Assembly: GCF_001281315.1 (NCBI RefSeq)
Contig: NZ_CP012479.1
Location: 1,178,001 to 1,242,000, forward strand
Direction of reading: 5' to 3'
Source of the DNA: Arthrobacter sp. ERGS1:01
Lineage (GTDB): Bacteria > Actinomycetota > Actinomycetes > Actinomycetales > Micrococcaceae
Length of the DNA stretch: 64,000 bases
In this document: piece after piece, positions 27,013 to 35,745 of the stretch
How positions within the stretch are numbered: the first letter of the stretch is position 1
How the letters are laid out: the number at the start of each line of letters is the position of its first letter
Notes under the pieces: model-generated
Told to the model about the DNA's origin: nothing
What the model saw: the letters and a program-made list of their open reading frames with translations, nothing else
The model's database searches: none
Made by a program: the position numbers and the translations under genes

Positions 27013-27930
27013 ATGACATTCCTCATTGTCATCATTGTGGTCGTCGTAGTGTTACTGATCGCCGCAGTGCTTGGCATCCATGTGGTCAATCAGTACGAGT
27101 TGGGAGTGGTCTTCCGTCTGGGTCGGGTCCGCGGTGTCAAGAAGCCCGGTTTGGCGGTGATCATCCCGGTGATTGACAGGATGCCGAAAGTCTCGATGCG
27201 TATCATCACCATGCCTATTCAGTCGCAGGGCATCATTACCCGCGACAACGTCAGTGTCGACATTTCCGCTGTCGCGTATTTTCGTGTGGCGGACGCCGTG
27301 AAGTCGGTCGTGGCCATTGAAAACGTTTACTCCGCGATTGACCAAATAGCGCAGACGACGCTACGAAAAGTGGTGGGCCAGCACACTTTGGATGAAACGC
27401 TTGCCGAAACTGACGTCATCAACTCGGGAATCCGGGAGATCCTGGACGTGACCACACTGGAATGGGGTGTTGAGGTGACTTTGGTGGAGCTCAAGGACAT
27501 CCAGCTTCCGGAAAGTATGAAGCGCGCCATGGCCCGTCAAGCCGAAGCTGAGCGGGAGAAGCGGGCGAAGATTATTGCCGCCGAAGGTGAGTCTTTGGCA
27601 GCAGCTGCACTCGGTGACGCCTCGGACACCATGATGGCCCACCCGCTGGCACTCCAGTTGAGGAACCTCCAAACGCTGGTTGAGCTCGGGGTCGACAAGA
27701 ACACGACAGTCGTCTTCCCGGCACCGTTGATGAGCACCATCAGTGAACTTGGCGCCTTCCTGGCCCGCGAAACCGCATCGGCAAACGCTGTGAACCAGCC
27801 CGGGATCGCCCCGAATGGAAAGCCTGCCGGGGACGCGGAACCGCTTATGATCGCCAATGACCAAGGCCGTGCAGATTTTTACGGTGTCAACAGGGCCGAC
27901 GAGGAACAGGGCCTGGCGCCGGTCTCCTGA
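27013..27930 (+). CDS. SPFH/band-7 slipin (stomatin-like) membrane protein
   Basis: The protein has 305 residues. An N-terminal membrane helix (residues 3-23) is followed by an SPFH domain: [32 protein letters not shown], and [15 protein letters not shown]. The coiled-coil reads [21 protein letters not shown], the usual stomatin oligomerisation segment. Family members form rings that scaffold membrane microdomains. The C-terminal 60 residues are low-complexity. It is followed 68 bp later by a tandem universal stress protein, likely in one operon. No NfeD partner gene is beside it, in contrast to many slipin operons. Confidence 0.9.
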   Translation: MTFLIVIIVVVVVLLIAAVLGIHVVNQYELGVVFRLGRVRGVKKPGLAVIIPVIDRMPKVSMRIITMPIQSQGIITRDNVSVDISAVAYFRVADAVKSVVAIENVYSAIDQIAQTTLRKVVGQHTLDETLAETDVINSGIREILDVTTLEWGVEVTLVELKDIQLPESMKRAMARQAEAEREKRAKIIAAEGESLAAAALGDASDTMMAHPLALQLRNLQTLVELGVDKNTTVVFPAPLMSTISELGAFLARETASANAVNQPGIAPNGKPAGDAEPLMIANDQGRADFYGVNRADEEQGLAPVS

Positions 27931-27998
27931 AGAGGCCCGGGCAAACTGTCCCACCGAGTGCTGGCACAGCGCGGTCGATGTGAAGGAAGGGAAATGCA

Positions 27999-28868
27999 AT
28001 GTCAACGAAGCACCCGATCTTCGTGGGAGTGGATCAATCAGCCTCAAGCAGGGCGGCCCTCGAATGGGGCGCCCGCCGGGCCGAAAGCCTTCACCTTGCG
28101 CTCCTTCTGGTCCATGTGATTCCGGACTACCTGGTTTCTCCGGGGAATCTGGAATATCAAAATGTCAAAGATGCTATCGCGGGTCTTCTGGAGAGTGAGG
28201 CAATCCGGGCTCGTGAACTTGCGCCCTCTTCGGAGGTGCAGACGAAGCTGATGTTCGGAGAGACGGTACCCGTGCTTGCGCAGCTGTCTGGCGACGCTGC
28301 CATGGTGGTGGTCGGGACGGACAGGACGGCTGATGGTCATGGGGAGGGGTTCGGGGCGGTCACTCTGCAGATTGCCATGGTGGCCAGATGCCCGGTGGCG
28401 GTCATTCCGGCACACTACTCAGCTGCCGGGTATGCCGGCGTCGTTGTTGGCATTGACGGTTCCGCGCACTCAACGAAAGCCGCAAACTTTGCCGCTGCCG
28501 AAGCCCTCAGCGGCGGATCGGAACTGACGCTCATCCATGCTTCACGCGCCCACTCCGGGTGGCTGAGCAGCAGTACCGTTGGGCCAAGGATTGCCGCGTG
28601 GGACGAGACTGCCGGGCGCATGATCCTGGAAACGGCCGTAACTTGCCTGCGTGCCCACTATATTCACCTCACCGTGTGTGATCGTCTGGAAACGGGAGAC
28701 GGGCCGGCGAAGGCCTTGATCGATGCGGCGCAAGGTGCGCAGCTGCTCGTGGTGGGAAGCCGTGGCAGTGGAGCCGTGCAGCACGCGCTCATGGGCTCGG
28801 TGACCCAAGATGTCCTACTGCATGTTCCCTGTCCCCTTATCCTGACCCGGCCGGCCAAGGGCACATAG
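27999..28868 (+). CDS. Tandem-domain universal stress protein
   Basis: The protein has 289 residues with two Usp domains. The first (about 1-140) begins IFVGVDQSASS and has a degenerate nucleotide loop (GTDRTADGHGEG). The second (about 147-289) begins VVVGIDGSAHS and has the ATP motif GSRGSGAVQHALMGSVTQD. Tandem Usp proteins of this size are typical of actinobacterial dormancy regulons. AAGGAAGGG lies before the ATG. It is in the slipin operon and ends at a strong bidirectional terminator. Confidence 0.9.
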   Translation: MSTKHPIFVGVDQSASSRAALEWGARRAESLHLALLLVHVIPDYLVSPGNLEYQNVKDAIAGLLESEAIRARELAPSSEVQTKLMFGETVPVLAQLSGDAAMVVVGTDRTADGHGEGFGAVTLQIAMVARCPVAVIPAHYSAAGYAGVVVGIDGSAHSTKAANFAAAEALSGGSELTLIHASRAHSGWLSSSTVGPRIAAWDETAGRMILETAVTCLRAHYIHLTVCDRLETGDGPAKALIDAAQGAQLLVVGSRGSGAVQHALMGSVTQDVLLHVPCPLILTRPAKGT

Positions 28869-28877
28869 CACGGGGAC

Positions 28878-28913
28878 GGTGGGGGCCGGAACGAACCCGT
28901 TCCGGCCCCCACC
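28878..28913. terminator. Bidirectional terminator between tandem Usp and alcohol dehydrogenase
   Basis: A perfect 16-bp GC-rich stem (28878-28893 with 28898-28913) encloses loop AACC. It lies between two convergent genes. The T-tract is poor, as is common in high-GC Actinobacteria. Confidence 0.8.
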
Positions 28914-28930
28914 ACTATTGCCCCTGCCGA

Positions 28931-30010
28931 TCAGCGGGTGGAATCGGTTTTGGCAGACCGGCTGATAATCACCTTGAGTGCTTTGGTTTCTGCTGCACGA
29001 GAGAAGGTGTCATACGCGTCTAGGATCTGGGCAAAGTTGAAGTGGTGAGTGGCGAATTTGCTTGCCGGGATTTTGCCTTGGGCCACCAGCTTGAGCAGCA
29101 TGGGTGTGGTGCTGGCGTTGACGAGGCCCATGCTGATGGTGATGTTTTGAATCCACAGTTCCGCCAGGTTCAGTGTGACGGCTTGCCCATGGACGCCAAC
29201 GTTGGCCACATGGCCTCCGGGCCGGACCAGGTCAACGGCCATGGTGAACGTCTGCGGCGTCCCCACGGCTTCGATGGCAACGTCCACACCGGCGCCGTCG
29301 GTGAGTGCAAGGACCTCTTCCTTCCAGCCGGGTGCACCGGAGGCGACGACGTTGGTGGCACCGAAGTCCTTTGCCTGTTTGAGTCGCCCTTCGTCGAGAT
29401 CGATGGCGATGATCGTAGCTGCTCCATAGAGGTTGGCCGTCGAAATCGCGGCAAGACCCACGGGGCCGGCGCCGATGACGGCCACAACATCACCTGGTGT
29501 GACGTGGCCGGCCTGGACACCAATTTCAAAACCCGTTGGCAGAATGTCGGACAGCATCACGCCCTGTTCGTCGCTGACGTTTTCCGGCAGCGCATGGAGG
29601 GAATTGTCTGCGTAGGGCACGCGGACGTATTCTGCCTGCGTGCCGTCAATGAGGTGTCCGAAGATCCAGCCGATTCCTGGGCGGCCTTCCTCGCCCAGGC
29701 AGTGTGAATAGAGCCCTGACCGGCAATTGGTGCAGTGGCCGCATGACTTGATGCAGGAGATGATGACCCGGTCGCCCACCTTGATGTTGCTGACACCTGC
29801 TCCCAATTCGGTGACCGTCCCCACGCCCTCGTGGCCCAAAATGCGTCCCGGTTCGACGGCGGGAACGTCGCCCTTGAGAATATGGAGGTCGGTCCCGCAG
29901 ATGGTTGTCGTGTCGACGCGCACTATCGCATCACTTGGATGGAGGATCACGGGCGGGGGAACGTCCGACCAGCTGATATTTCCTGGACCGTCGTAAACGA
30001 GTGCTTTCAC
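28931..30010 (-). CDS. Zinc-dependent alcohol dehydrogenase (MDR family)
   Basis: The protein has 359 residues. The catalytic zinc ligands are Cys of TICGTDLH and the His-Glu pair of GHEGVG. The structural zinc site is CGHCTNCRSGLYSHC. The NAD-binding loop is GAGPVGLAA, followed by the acidic IDLDEGRL that selects NAD(H). It would reduce aldehydes or oxidise alcohols; the substrate is open. A fermentative role, reoxidising NADH with acetaldehyde-type acceptors, fits with phosphoketolase in the same island. It lies 39 bp behind a pyridoxamine-oxidase-fold gene and is probably driven by that gene's DevR-like promoter. Confidence 0.9.
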   Translation of the reverse strand: MKALVYDGPGNISWSDVPPPVILHPSDAIVRVDTTTICGTDLHILKGDVPAVEPGRILGHEGVGTVTELGAGVSNIKVGDRVIISCIKSCGHCTNCRSGLYSHCLGEEGRPGIGWIFGHLIDGTQAEYVRVPYADNSLHALPENVSDEQGVMLSDILPTGFEIGVQAGHVTPGDVVAVIGAGPVGLAAISTANLYGAATIIAIDLDEGRLKQAKDFGATNVVASGAPGWKEEVLALTDGAGVDVAIEAVGTPQTFTMAVDLVRPGGHVANVGVHGQAVTLNLAELWIQNITISMGLVNASTTPMLLKLVAQGKIPASKFATHHFNFAQILDAYDTFSRAAETKALKVIISRSAKTDSTR

Positions 30011-30049
30011 TGGGATTCCTTGCGTTGGGTTCGGTCGTGGAGGCTGGGC

Positions 30050-30514
30050 CTATTCAAATGATGCGCGCCGGGCATCAGCCAGCGGCGTGGTCCAAATGTC
30101 GGGTTTTGTGACATGGAATCGTCGACCGCTGAGGTTCAGGGTGTTGATGCGAATGAGATGGTTCTTTTCACCGCCCTGCCAGGGCTGCAGGGCTAGGGCT
30201 TTGGCCAATCCGGTTGTGGATTCGAGCTGCTGAGCCCGTCCGCGCAGCACGACGCTCCAGGCCTGTTCGGTGTGGGGGTTGTAGCCGTCGATTTCGAAGG
30301 CCACCGGGGTGTTGTTGACCGAGCCGTACAGTTTGGTTCCCGGGGCTGTTCGGAAAATGACCGAGCCGTTGTGCACCACATAGTTGATCGGAAAGATGTC
30401 GGGGTGGTCGTCGTCGACGACGACCGCCAGCCGTCCGATGACCTGTCCCTGGAGCAGTTCCCAGCATTCGGTCTTGGGGAGGGTTTCAATGTCGGGGGAC
30501 TCATCGATTGTCAT
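30050..30514 (-). CDS. Pyridoxamine 5'-phosphate oxidase-fold protein, copy 1
   Basis: The protein has 154 residues and a split-barrel flavin-binding fold. The blocks shared with the two copies at 31079 and 33059 are ECWELLQGQVIGRLAV, DIFPINYVV, FRTAPGTKL, AFEIDGY and AWSVVLRGRA. Members of this family bind FMN, F420 or haem and occur in the mycobacterial DosR regulon; which cofactor is used here is unknown. No Shine-Dalgarno precedes the ATG. TAACGT lies at -13 to -8 and a DevR-like palindrome is centred at -44, so the mRNA is probably leaderless. It heads the operon with the zinc alcohol dehydrogenase. Confidence 0.85.
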   Translation of the reverse strand: MTIDESPDIETLPKTECWELLQGQVIGRLAVVVDDDHPDIFPINYVVHNGSVIFRTAPGTKLYGSVNNTPVAFEIDGYNPHTEQAWSVVLRGRAQQLESTTGLAKALALQPWQGGEKNHLIRINTLNLSGRRFHVTKPDIWTTPLADARRASFE

Positions 30515-30521
30515 AACAATG

Positions 30522-30568
30522 ACGTTACGGTCCTGACGAGTGGCCGGTTAGGGGCGAAAGTCCTAACC
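30522..30568 (-). promoter_or_regulatory. DevR-like leaderless promoter of the first pyridoxamine-oxidase-fold gene
   Basis: A box GGGGCGAAAGTCCT (30551-30564) lies inside the larger palindrome GGTTAGG/CCTAACC (30546-30552 with 30562-30568). Its near edge is 37 bp from the ATG. A TANNNT element (TAACGT) sits at -13 to -8. If transcription starts at the ATG, the box overlaps the -35 position, as activator sites of NarL-type regulators do. Confidence 0.65.
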
Positions 30569-30608
30569 TGTGCCACCCGCAGGAGACTCGGCCTGATGTG
30601 CGGGGCGG

Positions 30609-31079
30609 CTATTCGCTCGCTGTATGCGGGGCGGAGTCCAGCGAACCCCACCAGGTCGAGGGTTCGGTGACAACAAAACGGCGCCCGGTGATCGAGGTGG
30701 GGGTAATCCGGATGAAATGGTCCTTGTGCCCCGCTTCCCAGGGAAAAAGGGGGAGCCCTATTGTGCCGAGGACGTCGTCGGTGGCGAGTATGGCAGTGGC
30801 GCTGCCCTTGGCGACGACGCTCCAAGCGATCCCGGAGTTCGCGTCGACCCCGTCGGCCTCCATGGCGACCGGGGTGTCGCCGAGAGCGGATGCCAGTTTG
30901 GTTCCCTCGCCGGTCCTGAAGACAAGTGTCCCGTGGTCTGTTGTGAAGTTGATGGGAAAAATGTCAGGGTGGTCCATAACCCAAACGGCGAGCCGACCCA
31001 CGGACACGGTGCGCAGTAGTTTCCAACATTCATCTGGTTTCAGGGCCGTGGTCACTGCCGGGGCTGGTTTACTCGTCAT
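30609..31079 (-). CDS. Pyridoxamine 5'-phosphate oxidase-fold protein, copy 2
   Basis: The protein has 156 residues from the ATG at 31079; a longer frame to 31295 is open but its extra part crosses the promoter and is unlike the paralogues. Conserved blocks are ECWKLLRTVSVGRLAV, DIFPINFTT, FRTGEGTKL, AMEADGV and AWSVVAKGSA. It is probably a small cytoplasmic flavoprotein. There is no Shine-Dalgarno; TACGGT is at -13 to -8 and a DevR-like box is centred at -44, the same geometry as the first copy. It is divergent from the DevS-like kinase gene. Confidence 0.85.
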   Translation of the reverse strand: MTSKPAPAVTTALKPDECWKLLRTVSVGRLAVWVMDHPDIFPINFTTDHGTLVFRTGEGTKLASALGDTPVAMEADGVDANSGIAWSVVAKGSATAILATDDVLGTIGLPLFPWEAGHKDHFIRITPTSITGRRFVVTEPSTWWGSLDSAPHTASE

Positions 31080-31086
31080 GTGGCCA

Positions 31087-31129
31087 ACCGTAGGCCCCAC
31101 GGCCCAACATGTGTAGGGCACTAAGTCCC
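31087..31129 (-). promoter_or_regulatory. DevR-like leaderless promoter of the second pyridoxamine-oxidase-fold gene
   Basis: On the minus strand the box reads GGGACTTAGTGCCC (31116-31129), 11 of 14 matches to the mycobacterial core. Its edge lies 37 bp from the ATG, identical to the first copy. TACGGT occupies -13 to -8. The region also lies upstream of the divergent sensor-kinase gene. Confidence 0.65.
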
Positions 31130-31261
31130 CGAAGTTGCTTCTCGATCCCAGCCGGTGCTTGCAGACACTCTTGTGATGCCAGGGGTAGTCTGGCAGAAGC
31201 AGTGTCAGCCTCAGCGTACCGCTGCTATCAGGTGGCCGAAATTCGATCGAAGGTGGGCCCA

Positions 31262-32986
31262 GTGAGAGATCCCAACCAGGCTCCTGATGAGCCAATTCTG
31301 CCGGCTTCCGCCGGGACGAGGATAGAGGATTTGCTCCGCGAGTTCGTGGACCGGGCCGGAGAACTCCTGTCCACCCAGGAACGGATGCAGGGACTGTTGT
31401 CTGCCGTGGTCTCTGTGGCGGAAGACCTCAGCCTCGACGCAGTGTTGGAACGTGTGGTTACATCCGCCTGCACCTTGCTGAACGCCAGGTACGGCGCACT
31501 GGGAGTTATTGGTGAAGATCGGGCGCTCAGCCATTTCATCACCGTCGGCATTGACGAGGACTTGATTCGAAAGATTGGTCCGCTACCTACCGGTCACGGC
31601 GTGCTTGGGCTGTTGACGAGTGATCCGCGGCCGCTGCGGCTTCATGATCTGCACGACCATCCGGCGTCCTATGGGTTCCCGAAAAACCATCCACCCATGG
31701 TGTCTTTTCTTGGAGTCCCGGTGCGCGTCCGGGATACCGTCTTCGGAAACCTGTACCTGACCGAGAAGGAAGGTGCCGGGGACTTTACGGCCGAGGACGA
31801 GGAGCTTGCCGTTGCCCTGGCCGCCGCCGCGGGTGTCGCGATTGAGAATGCGCGGCTGTTCGAGGATGGCAGGCGCCGCTCGGGCTGGCTTGAAGCATGC
31901 ATGTACGTGGTGGGCCGGATGATGGGTGACGAGCGGAACATCACCGAAAGCGGTTTGGACATGATTGCGACTACGGCCTTGGAGGAATCCGAATCGGACC
32001 TGACACTAATCGGTGTCTCCTCCGATGATGGCCCCGATTTGTATGTTGCCGCGGCTGCCGGCGAACGGGCGGCATTGCTGGCAGGCCGTTCCATATCCCT
32101 TGATTCGCCGGCCGTCGCCGAGGTTTTGAGCACCGGGTTGCCGACCGTTTTCAACGATGCCACGGATCTTCTTGGCGAAGAGGACGGTACTGCCTTAGGT
32201 CCAATCATTGTCATCCCACTAGGACCCCAGGGGACCAACCAGGGCCTGTTGATATTGGCGAAGAGTCAGGGGACGGGCAGCTATTCAAAGATCGTGGTCG
32301 AAATGAGCGCTGTCTTTGGTTCCCATGTTGCGTTGGCGCTCGAGCTGGCCCGGACGCACCGGCTCCGTGAGCAAATCATGGTATTCACGGACCGGGACCG
32401 CATTGCCAGGGACCTGCACGACGTCGTGATTCAGCGCCTGTTTGCGGCAGGGCTGAGTATTCAAAGTCTCCAGAGGTTTATCACTGATAAGACGGCGTCC
32501 GCGAGGATAAGGGCGGTGACGACGGAGCTCGATGAAACCATTCGGGACCTGCGGAACACCATTTATTCGCTGCGCGTCAGTTCCGGGGAAACGGAACTGC
32601 TCAGTGACCTCATCCTGCGGGCCGTTCGCAATGCGGCCAAACCGCTGGCCTTCGCTCCCCGGCTCAATCTGGCCGGACCCATCGATTCAACGATTTCGGA
32701 TGAGACGGCGAAGCATCTGCTCGCGGTCTTGTCTGAGGGGCTAAGCAACGCCGTCCGCCATTCCGATGCCGGGGCTATTGAGGTGAGCGTTGCCGTAGAC
32801 ATCAACAACGTGACGGTCGTCATTGACGACGACGGCGTCGGGCTGGGTAGCCCTGTCCGTCGCAGCGGGTTGGCTAACGTCGAACAACGAGCCAAGATCC
32901 TGGGCGGCACCTTCGCGATTGAGAGTTCCGCGGACACTGGTACACGCCTGACGTGGGCCGTGCCCGTTGAAGAAGTCCTCTCCTGA
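31262..32986 (+). CDS. devS: DevS/DosS-like GAF-GAF sensor histidine kinase
   Basis: The protein has 574 residues. A first GAF domain (about 40-190) matches mycobacterial DevS closely from memory. It includes LPTGHGVLGLL, HDHPASYGFPKNHPPMVSFL and GVPVRVRDTVFGNLYL. The His of NHPPM (residue 143) aligns with the haem-ligand His149 of DevS. A second GAF domain (about 205-360) follows. The HisKA_3 phospho-acceptor is in DRIARDLHDVVIQRLF, and the ATPase part shows LSNAVRHSDA, DDDGVGLG and GLANVEQRAKILGG. It would sense oxygen, NO or CO through haem and phosphorylate the DevR-like regulator at 42065. The GTG at 31262 is preferred by family alignment and GGTGG upstream. Confidence 0.88.
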   Translation: MRDPNQAPDEPILPASAGTRIEDLLREFVDRAGELLSTQERMQGLLSAVVSVAEDLSLDAVLERVVTSACTLLNARYGALGVIGEDRALSHFITVGIDEDLIRKIGPLPTGHGVLGLLTSDPRPLRLHDLHDHPASYGFPKNHPPMVSFLGVPVRVRDTVFGNLYLTEKEGAGDFTAEDEELAVALAAAAGVAIENARLFEDGRRRSGWLEACMYVVGRMMGDERNITESGLDMIATTALEESESDLTLIGVSSDDGPDLYVAAAAGERAALLAGRSISLDSPAVAEVLSTGLPTVFNDATDLLGEEDGTALGPIIVIPLGPQGTNQGLLILAKSQGTGSYSKIVVEMSAVFGSHVALALELARTHRLREQIMVFTDRDRIARDLHDVVIQRLFAAGLSIQSLQRFITDKTASARIRAVTTELDETIRDLRNTIYSLRVSSGETELLSDLILRAVRNAAKPLAFAPRLNLAGPIDSTISDETAKHLLAVLSEGLSNAVRHSDAGAIEVSVAVDINNVTVVIDDDGVGLGSPVRRSGLANVEQRAKILGGTFAIESSADTGTRLTWAVPVEEVLS

Positions 32987-33058
32987 TCGAAGCGATGCCC
33001 CATACACCGTGCCGTCCGGCCCTATACAGCTTCGTAATGGCGCGGGGACAATCGGGCT

Positions 33059-33481
33059 ATGCCTACAAACGAAGAATTCGAAAGTATTTTATCCACCGAG
33101 GAATCGTGGAGCCTGCTTGAAGGCAGCCAGTTCGGCCGCCTCGCCGTCAGCGTCGCCAACAACCCCGATATCTTCCCGCTGAACTTCCTTGCCCACGACG
33201 GCTTGCTGCTGATCCGGACGAACCCCGGCACCAAACTGGCCGAACTAGCGGTCAACGCCACCGTCGCCTTTGAAACCGACTGCGTCACAGCGAACGAAGC
33301 GTGGAGCGTGGTGGTCAAGGGCACGGCCAGGATCCTCGAGTCACAGACCGAGATAGATGCCGCCAACGAGCTACCACTGCAGCCATGGACCCAGTCACGC
33401 AAATGGACGTATGTGGAGATCACGCCGACATCGATCAACGGCCGCCGCTTTGCGCTGGGCGCAGAACCTGAACGCTACTGA
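33059..33481 (+). CDS. Pyridoxamine 5'-phosphate oxidase-fold protein, copy 3
   Basis: The protein has 140 residues, shorter than its two paralogues. Blocks ESWSLLEGSQFGRLAV, DIFPLNFLA, IRTNPGTKL, AFETDCV and AWSVVVKGTA match them. It starts 70 bp after the kinase stop codon. The start lacks a Shine-Dalgarno; GACAAT is at -12 to -7. A weak half-site ending GGCCC (33009-33022) lies with its edge 37 bp from the ATG, again the same spacing. The gene converges on, and overlaps by seven bases, the ABC1-kinase gene. Confidence 0.85.
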   Translation: MPTNEEFESILSTEESWSLLEGSQFGRLAVSVANNPDIFPLNFLAHDGLLLIRTNPGTKLAELAVNATVAFETDCVTANEAWSVVVKGTARILESQTEIDAANELPLQPWTQSRKWTYVEITPTSINGRRFALGAEPERY

Positions 33482-35115
33482 CGCCCACCGCGGCGCCGGC
33501 CCGTCCACGCAAGGTAGGCGCCCAAAGCACCCACAGCGCCGATGCCACCGGCGGCCAGGGGCTTGCCCCACGTCCTGAGCCGATCGCCGTCGGCCGTCGC
33601 CACGTCTCCGAGGCCTCGAATAAAGGCGGCCGCGATCATGCCGGCAACCAGCCGATTCCCAATCTTTTCGACCCGGGCGACCAACGGCTCCAATTCCGCG
33701 GCCCGCAAATGCACCTCGACGCCGTCGTCCAAGCGTCCTGCCAGCCGGTCCAGTCTCTCCGGCAGGGTTGCTCCGAGATCCGCGGCGCTCAGTCCGAGCC
33801 TGGCCACCAGTTGTGCGACATTGCCGGGTTTGAAACGCTCCAGCGCAAGACGCGTGGCATAGGGTTTGAGCACTACACCCAGGCTGAAGTTTGGATCCAG
33901 TCGGGCGCCCATCCCCTCCGTCATGAGCAGCATCTTGATGAGCAGTGCCATTTCGCGGGGGAGCTGGAGGTGATGGTTGCGAAGGATGGCCAGCATATGG
34001 GTGATCAACGGGGCAATGTCGAGCTGCCCCAATTTCTTGCCCTCGTACAGCCGCATAAACACGGCCGTATCTTGTCGCAGGGTGCTGCGGTCCGTTGTCG
34101 GAGGAGAGACAGAAAGTGCCAGCAATGCGTTGCTGATGCGGCTGGGGTCATTTGAGGTGAAAGCTTGCAGCAGTTTGGCAAGCTGTTCACGGAGCTGCAT
34201 GGTGACCTCGCCGACCATGCCGAAATCGATCAGGCCGATCGAACCTGACGGTTCGACAAACAAGTTGCCGGGGTGCGGATCTGCATGGAAGAAGCCGTCG
34301 TCGAAAACCATTTTCGCGGCCGCCCTGGCTGCGCGATCGGCCAGTTCATGCCGGTCGATGCCCGCCGCCGTGAGGGCATGGTCGTCGTCGACCTTGAGCC
34401 CGCGGATGCGTTCCATCGTCAACACGCGAGACGTTGTTGTGGCCCAAAAAATCCGGGGAATGTGAATGTCCGGCACCGCCGCGAAGTTGGCCGCAAAGCG
34501 TTCGGCGTTCCGGCCCTCCTGAAGGTAATCAAGTTCTGCCCGCAGTGTTGCCGCGAAGTCTGCCGCGATACCGGTCAGGTTGTAGTTGGCAGCGGCTGCC
34601 CAATTGTGGCTAGCGTGGGTGGCCAGATTTTGCAGAATTTCCAGATCCTCGTTGACCACGGCGACAACACCTGGACGGCGAACCTTGATGACTACGGCGG
34701 TGCCGTCAAGAAGTGTTGCTGCGTGAGCCTGGCCGATAGATGCACTGGCCAGGGGGGCGTCGTCGAACGCGGCAAAAAACTGCTCCGGCGTCGCGCCCAG
34801 TTCCTGGCGGATGAGTGAGCGAACAACGTCCGCAGGAACAGGCGGGGCACTATCTTGAAGTTTGGACAACTCAGCAAGATAGTCCGGTGACAGTAGATCC
34901 GGGCGCGTGGAGAGCATCTGCCCGAGCTTGATGAACACCGGGCCCAGTTCTTCCAGGGCAAGCCTGAGTCGTTGGGGCGTGGAGATAGCGGTTTTTGATC
35001 CTGGGCTTCGCCCCGGATGCCACTTCTCCGAGGTGGTGGCCGAAGACAGATAGCCCAAACCATGGCGGGCGAAGATCTCGGCGACCTGGGCCAGGCGTTC
35101 CAGATGAGTGTTCAT
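33475..35115 (-). CDS. ABC1/UbiB-family (AarF) atypical kinase
   Basis: The protein has 546 residues. The family motif KxGQ is present in VFIKLGQMLSTRPDLL, with the Ala-rich nucleotide loop ASASIGQAHAA replacing a glycine-rich P-loop. VVIKVRRPG carries the ATP Lys. DPHPGNLF and LIDFGMVGE are the catalytic and metal loops. A C-terminal membrane helix (GIGAVGALGAYLAWTG) lies near the end. Relatives support quinone biosynthesis or lipid homeostasis. Actinobacteria use menaquinone, so a link to respiratory quinones at the membrane is an inference. It follows a universal stress protein gene after four bases and is in its operon. Confidence 0.88.
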   Translation of the reverse strand: MNTHLERLAQVAEIFARHGLGYLSSATTSEKWHPGRSPGSKTAISTPQRLRLALEELGPVFIKLGQMLSTRPDLLSPDYLAELSKLQDSAPPVPADVVRSLIRQELGATPEQFFAAFDDAPLASASIGQAHAATLLDGTAVVIKVRRPGVVAVVNEDLEILQNLATHASHNWAAAANYNLTGIAADFAATLRAELDYLQEGRNAERFAANFAAVPDIHIPRIFWATTTSRVLTMERIRGLKVDDDHALTAAGIDRHELADRAARAAAKMVFDDGFFHADPHPGNLFVEPSGSIGLIDFGMVGEVTMQLREQLAKLLQAFTSNDPSRISNALLALSVSPPTTDRSTLRQDTAVFMRLYEGKKLGQLDIAPLITHMLAILRNHHLQLPREMALLIKMLLMTEGMGARLDPNFSLGVVLKPYATRLALERFKPGNVAQLVARLGLSAADLGATLPERLDRLAGRLDDGVEVHLRAAELEPLVARVEKIGNRLVAGMIAAAFIRGLGDVATADGDRLRTWGKPLAAGGIGAVGALGAYLAWTGRRRGGRQ

Positions 35116-35118
35116 GGT

Positions 35119-35574
35119 CTACCCGTGGTCGCTGACGATCAGAACCGGGCAATGTGCGTGAGTGGCGCACGCGTCGGATACCGATCCGAGGCTCAGCCCG
35201 AGAAAGCCCCGATGACCGTGGCGCCCAAGGACCAGCATGCCCGCGGTGCGGCTTTCATCGACGAGAACCTGCGGGGGGTGGCCGTACCTGACAACTATTT
35301 GGAAACTCCTGGGCAGCTCGGGCCCAAATACTTGTTCGGCTGCTCGGTCCACCAAATGGCGTGCATCGTCAACAAAACTGTCGCGCTCGGCAAATCCCCC
35401 CACCGGCAGTTCCGCCATGTAATACCTCTCAGGCCTCCTCCAGCAGATGACCGCGTCCAGCGGCACCCCCAAAGCCGTGGCCAACGTCCCGGCGCTTTTC
35501 AAGGCCAGGGCAGAATTTTCCGAACCATCGACACCAACGACGATTCGATTCGTGACAGCTGCAGATCCAGTCAT
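35119..35574 (-). CDS. Universal stress protein (UspA family)
   Basis: The protein has 151 residues. The strand is RIVVGVDGSENS and the ATP motif is GRHGHRGFLGLSLGSVSDA. It is divergent from another Usp gene and followed closely by the ABC1 kinase gene. No clear Shine-Dalgarno precedes the ATG; CACACT is at -13 to -8 and a DevR-like box (35611-35624) begins 37 bp upstream. That spacing equals that of the pyridoxamine-oxidase-fold genes. Confidence 0.9.
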   Translation of the reverse strand: MTGSAAVTNRIVVGVDGSENSALALKSAGTLATALGVPLDAVICWRRPERYYMAELPVGGFAERDSFVDDARHLVDRAAEQVFGPELPRSFQIVVRYGHPPQVLVDESRTAGMLVLGRHGHRGFLGLSLGSVSDACATHAHCPVLIVSDHG

Positions 35575-35610
35575 AGGACCCAGTGTGCTCAGCGGTGCCG
35601 GAGGTTACTA

Positions 35611-35672
35611 GAGTCGAAGGCCCTGACCCGATGACCCAATCGGAGGCCCGACCAGAATGTGACTTTGGCCTC
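35611..35672. promoter_or_regulatory. Two DevR-like boxes between divergent Usp genes
   Basis: GAGTCGAAGGCCCT (35611-35624) has its edge 37 bp from the leftward start. GTGACTTTGGCCTC (35659-35672) matches 10 of 14 core positions and lies 74 bp from the rightward GTG start. Both are imperfect palindromes of the same type as the other island boxes. Confidence 0.5.
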
Positions 35673-35745
35673 TAGGAGAGTCGACACGGATGGGCCAGCA
35701 TTGAACCGTGAGCGAACGTTCAGCAATCCAAAAAGGGGATTCACC

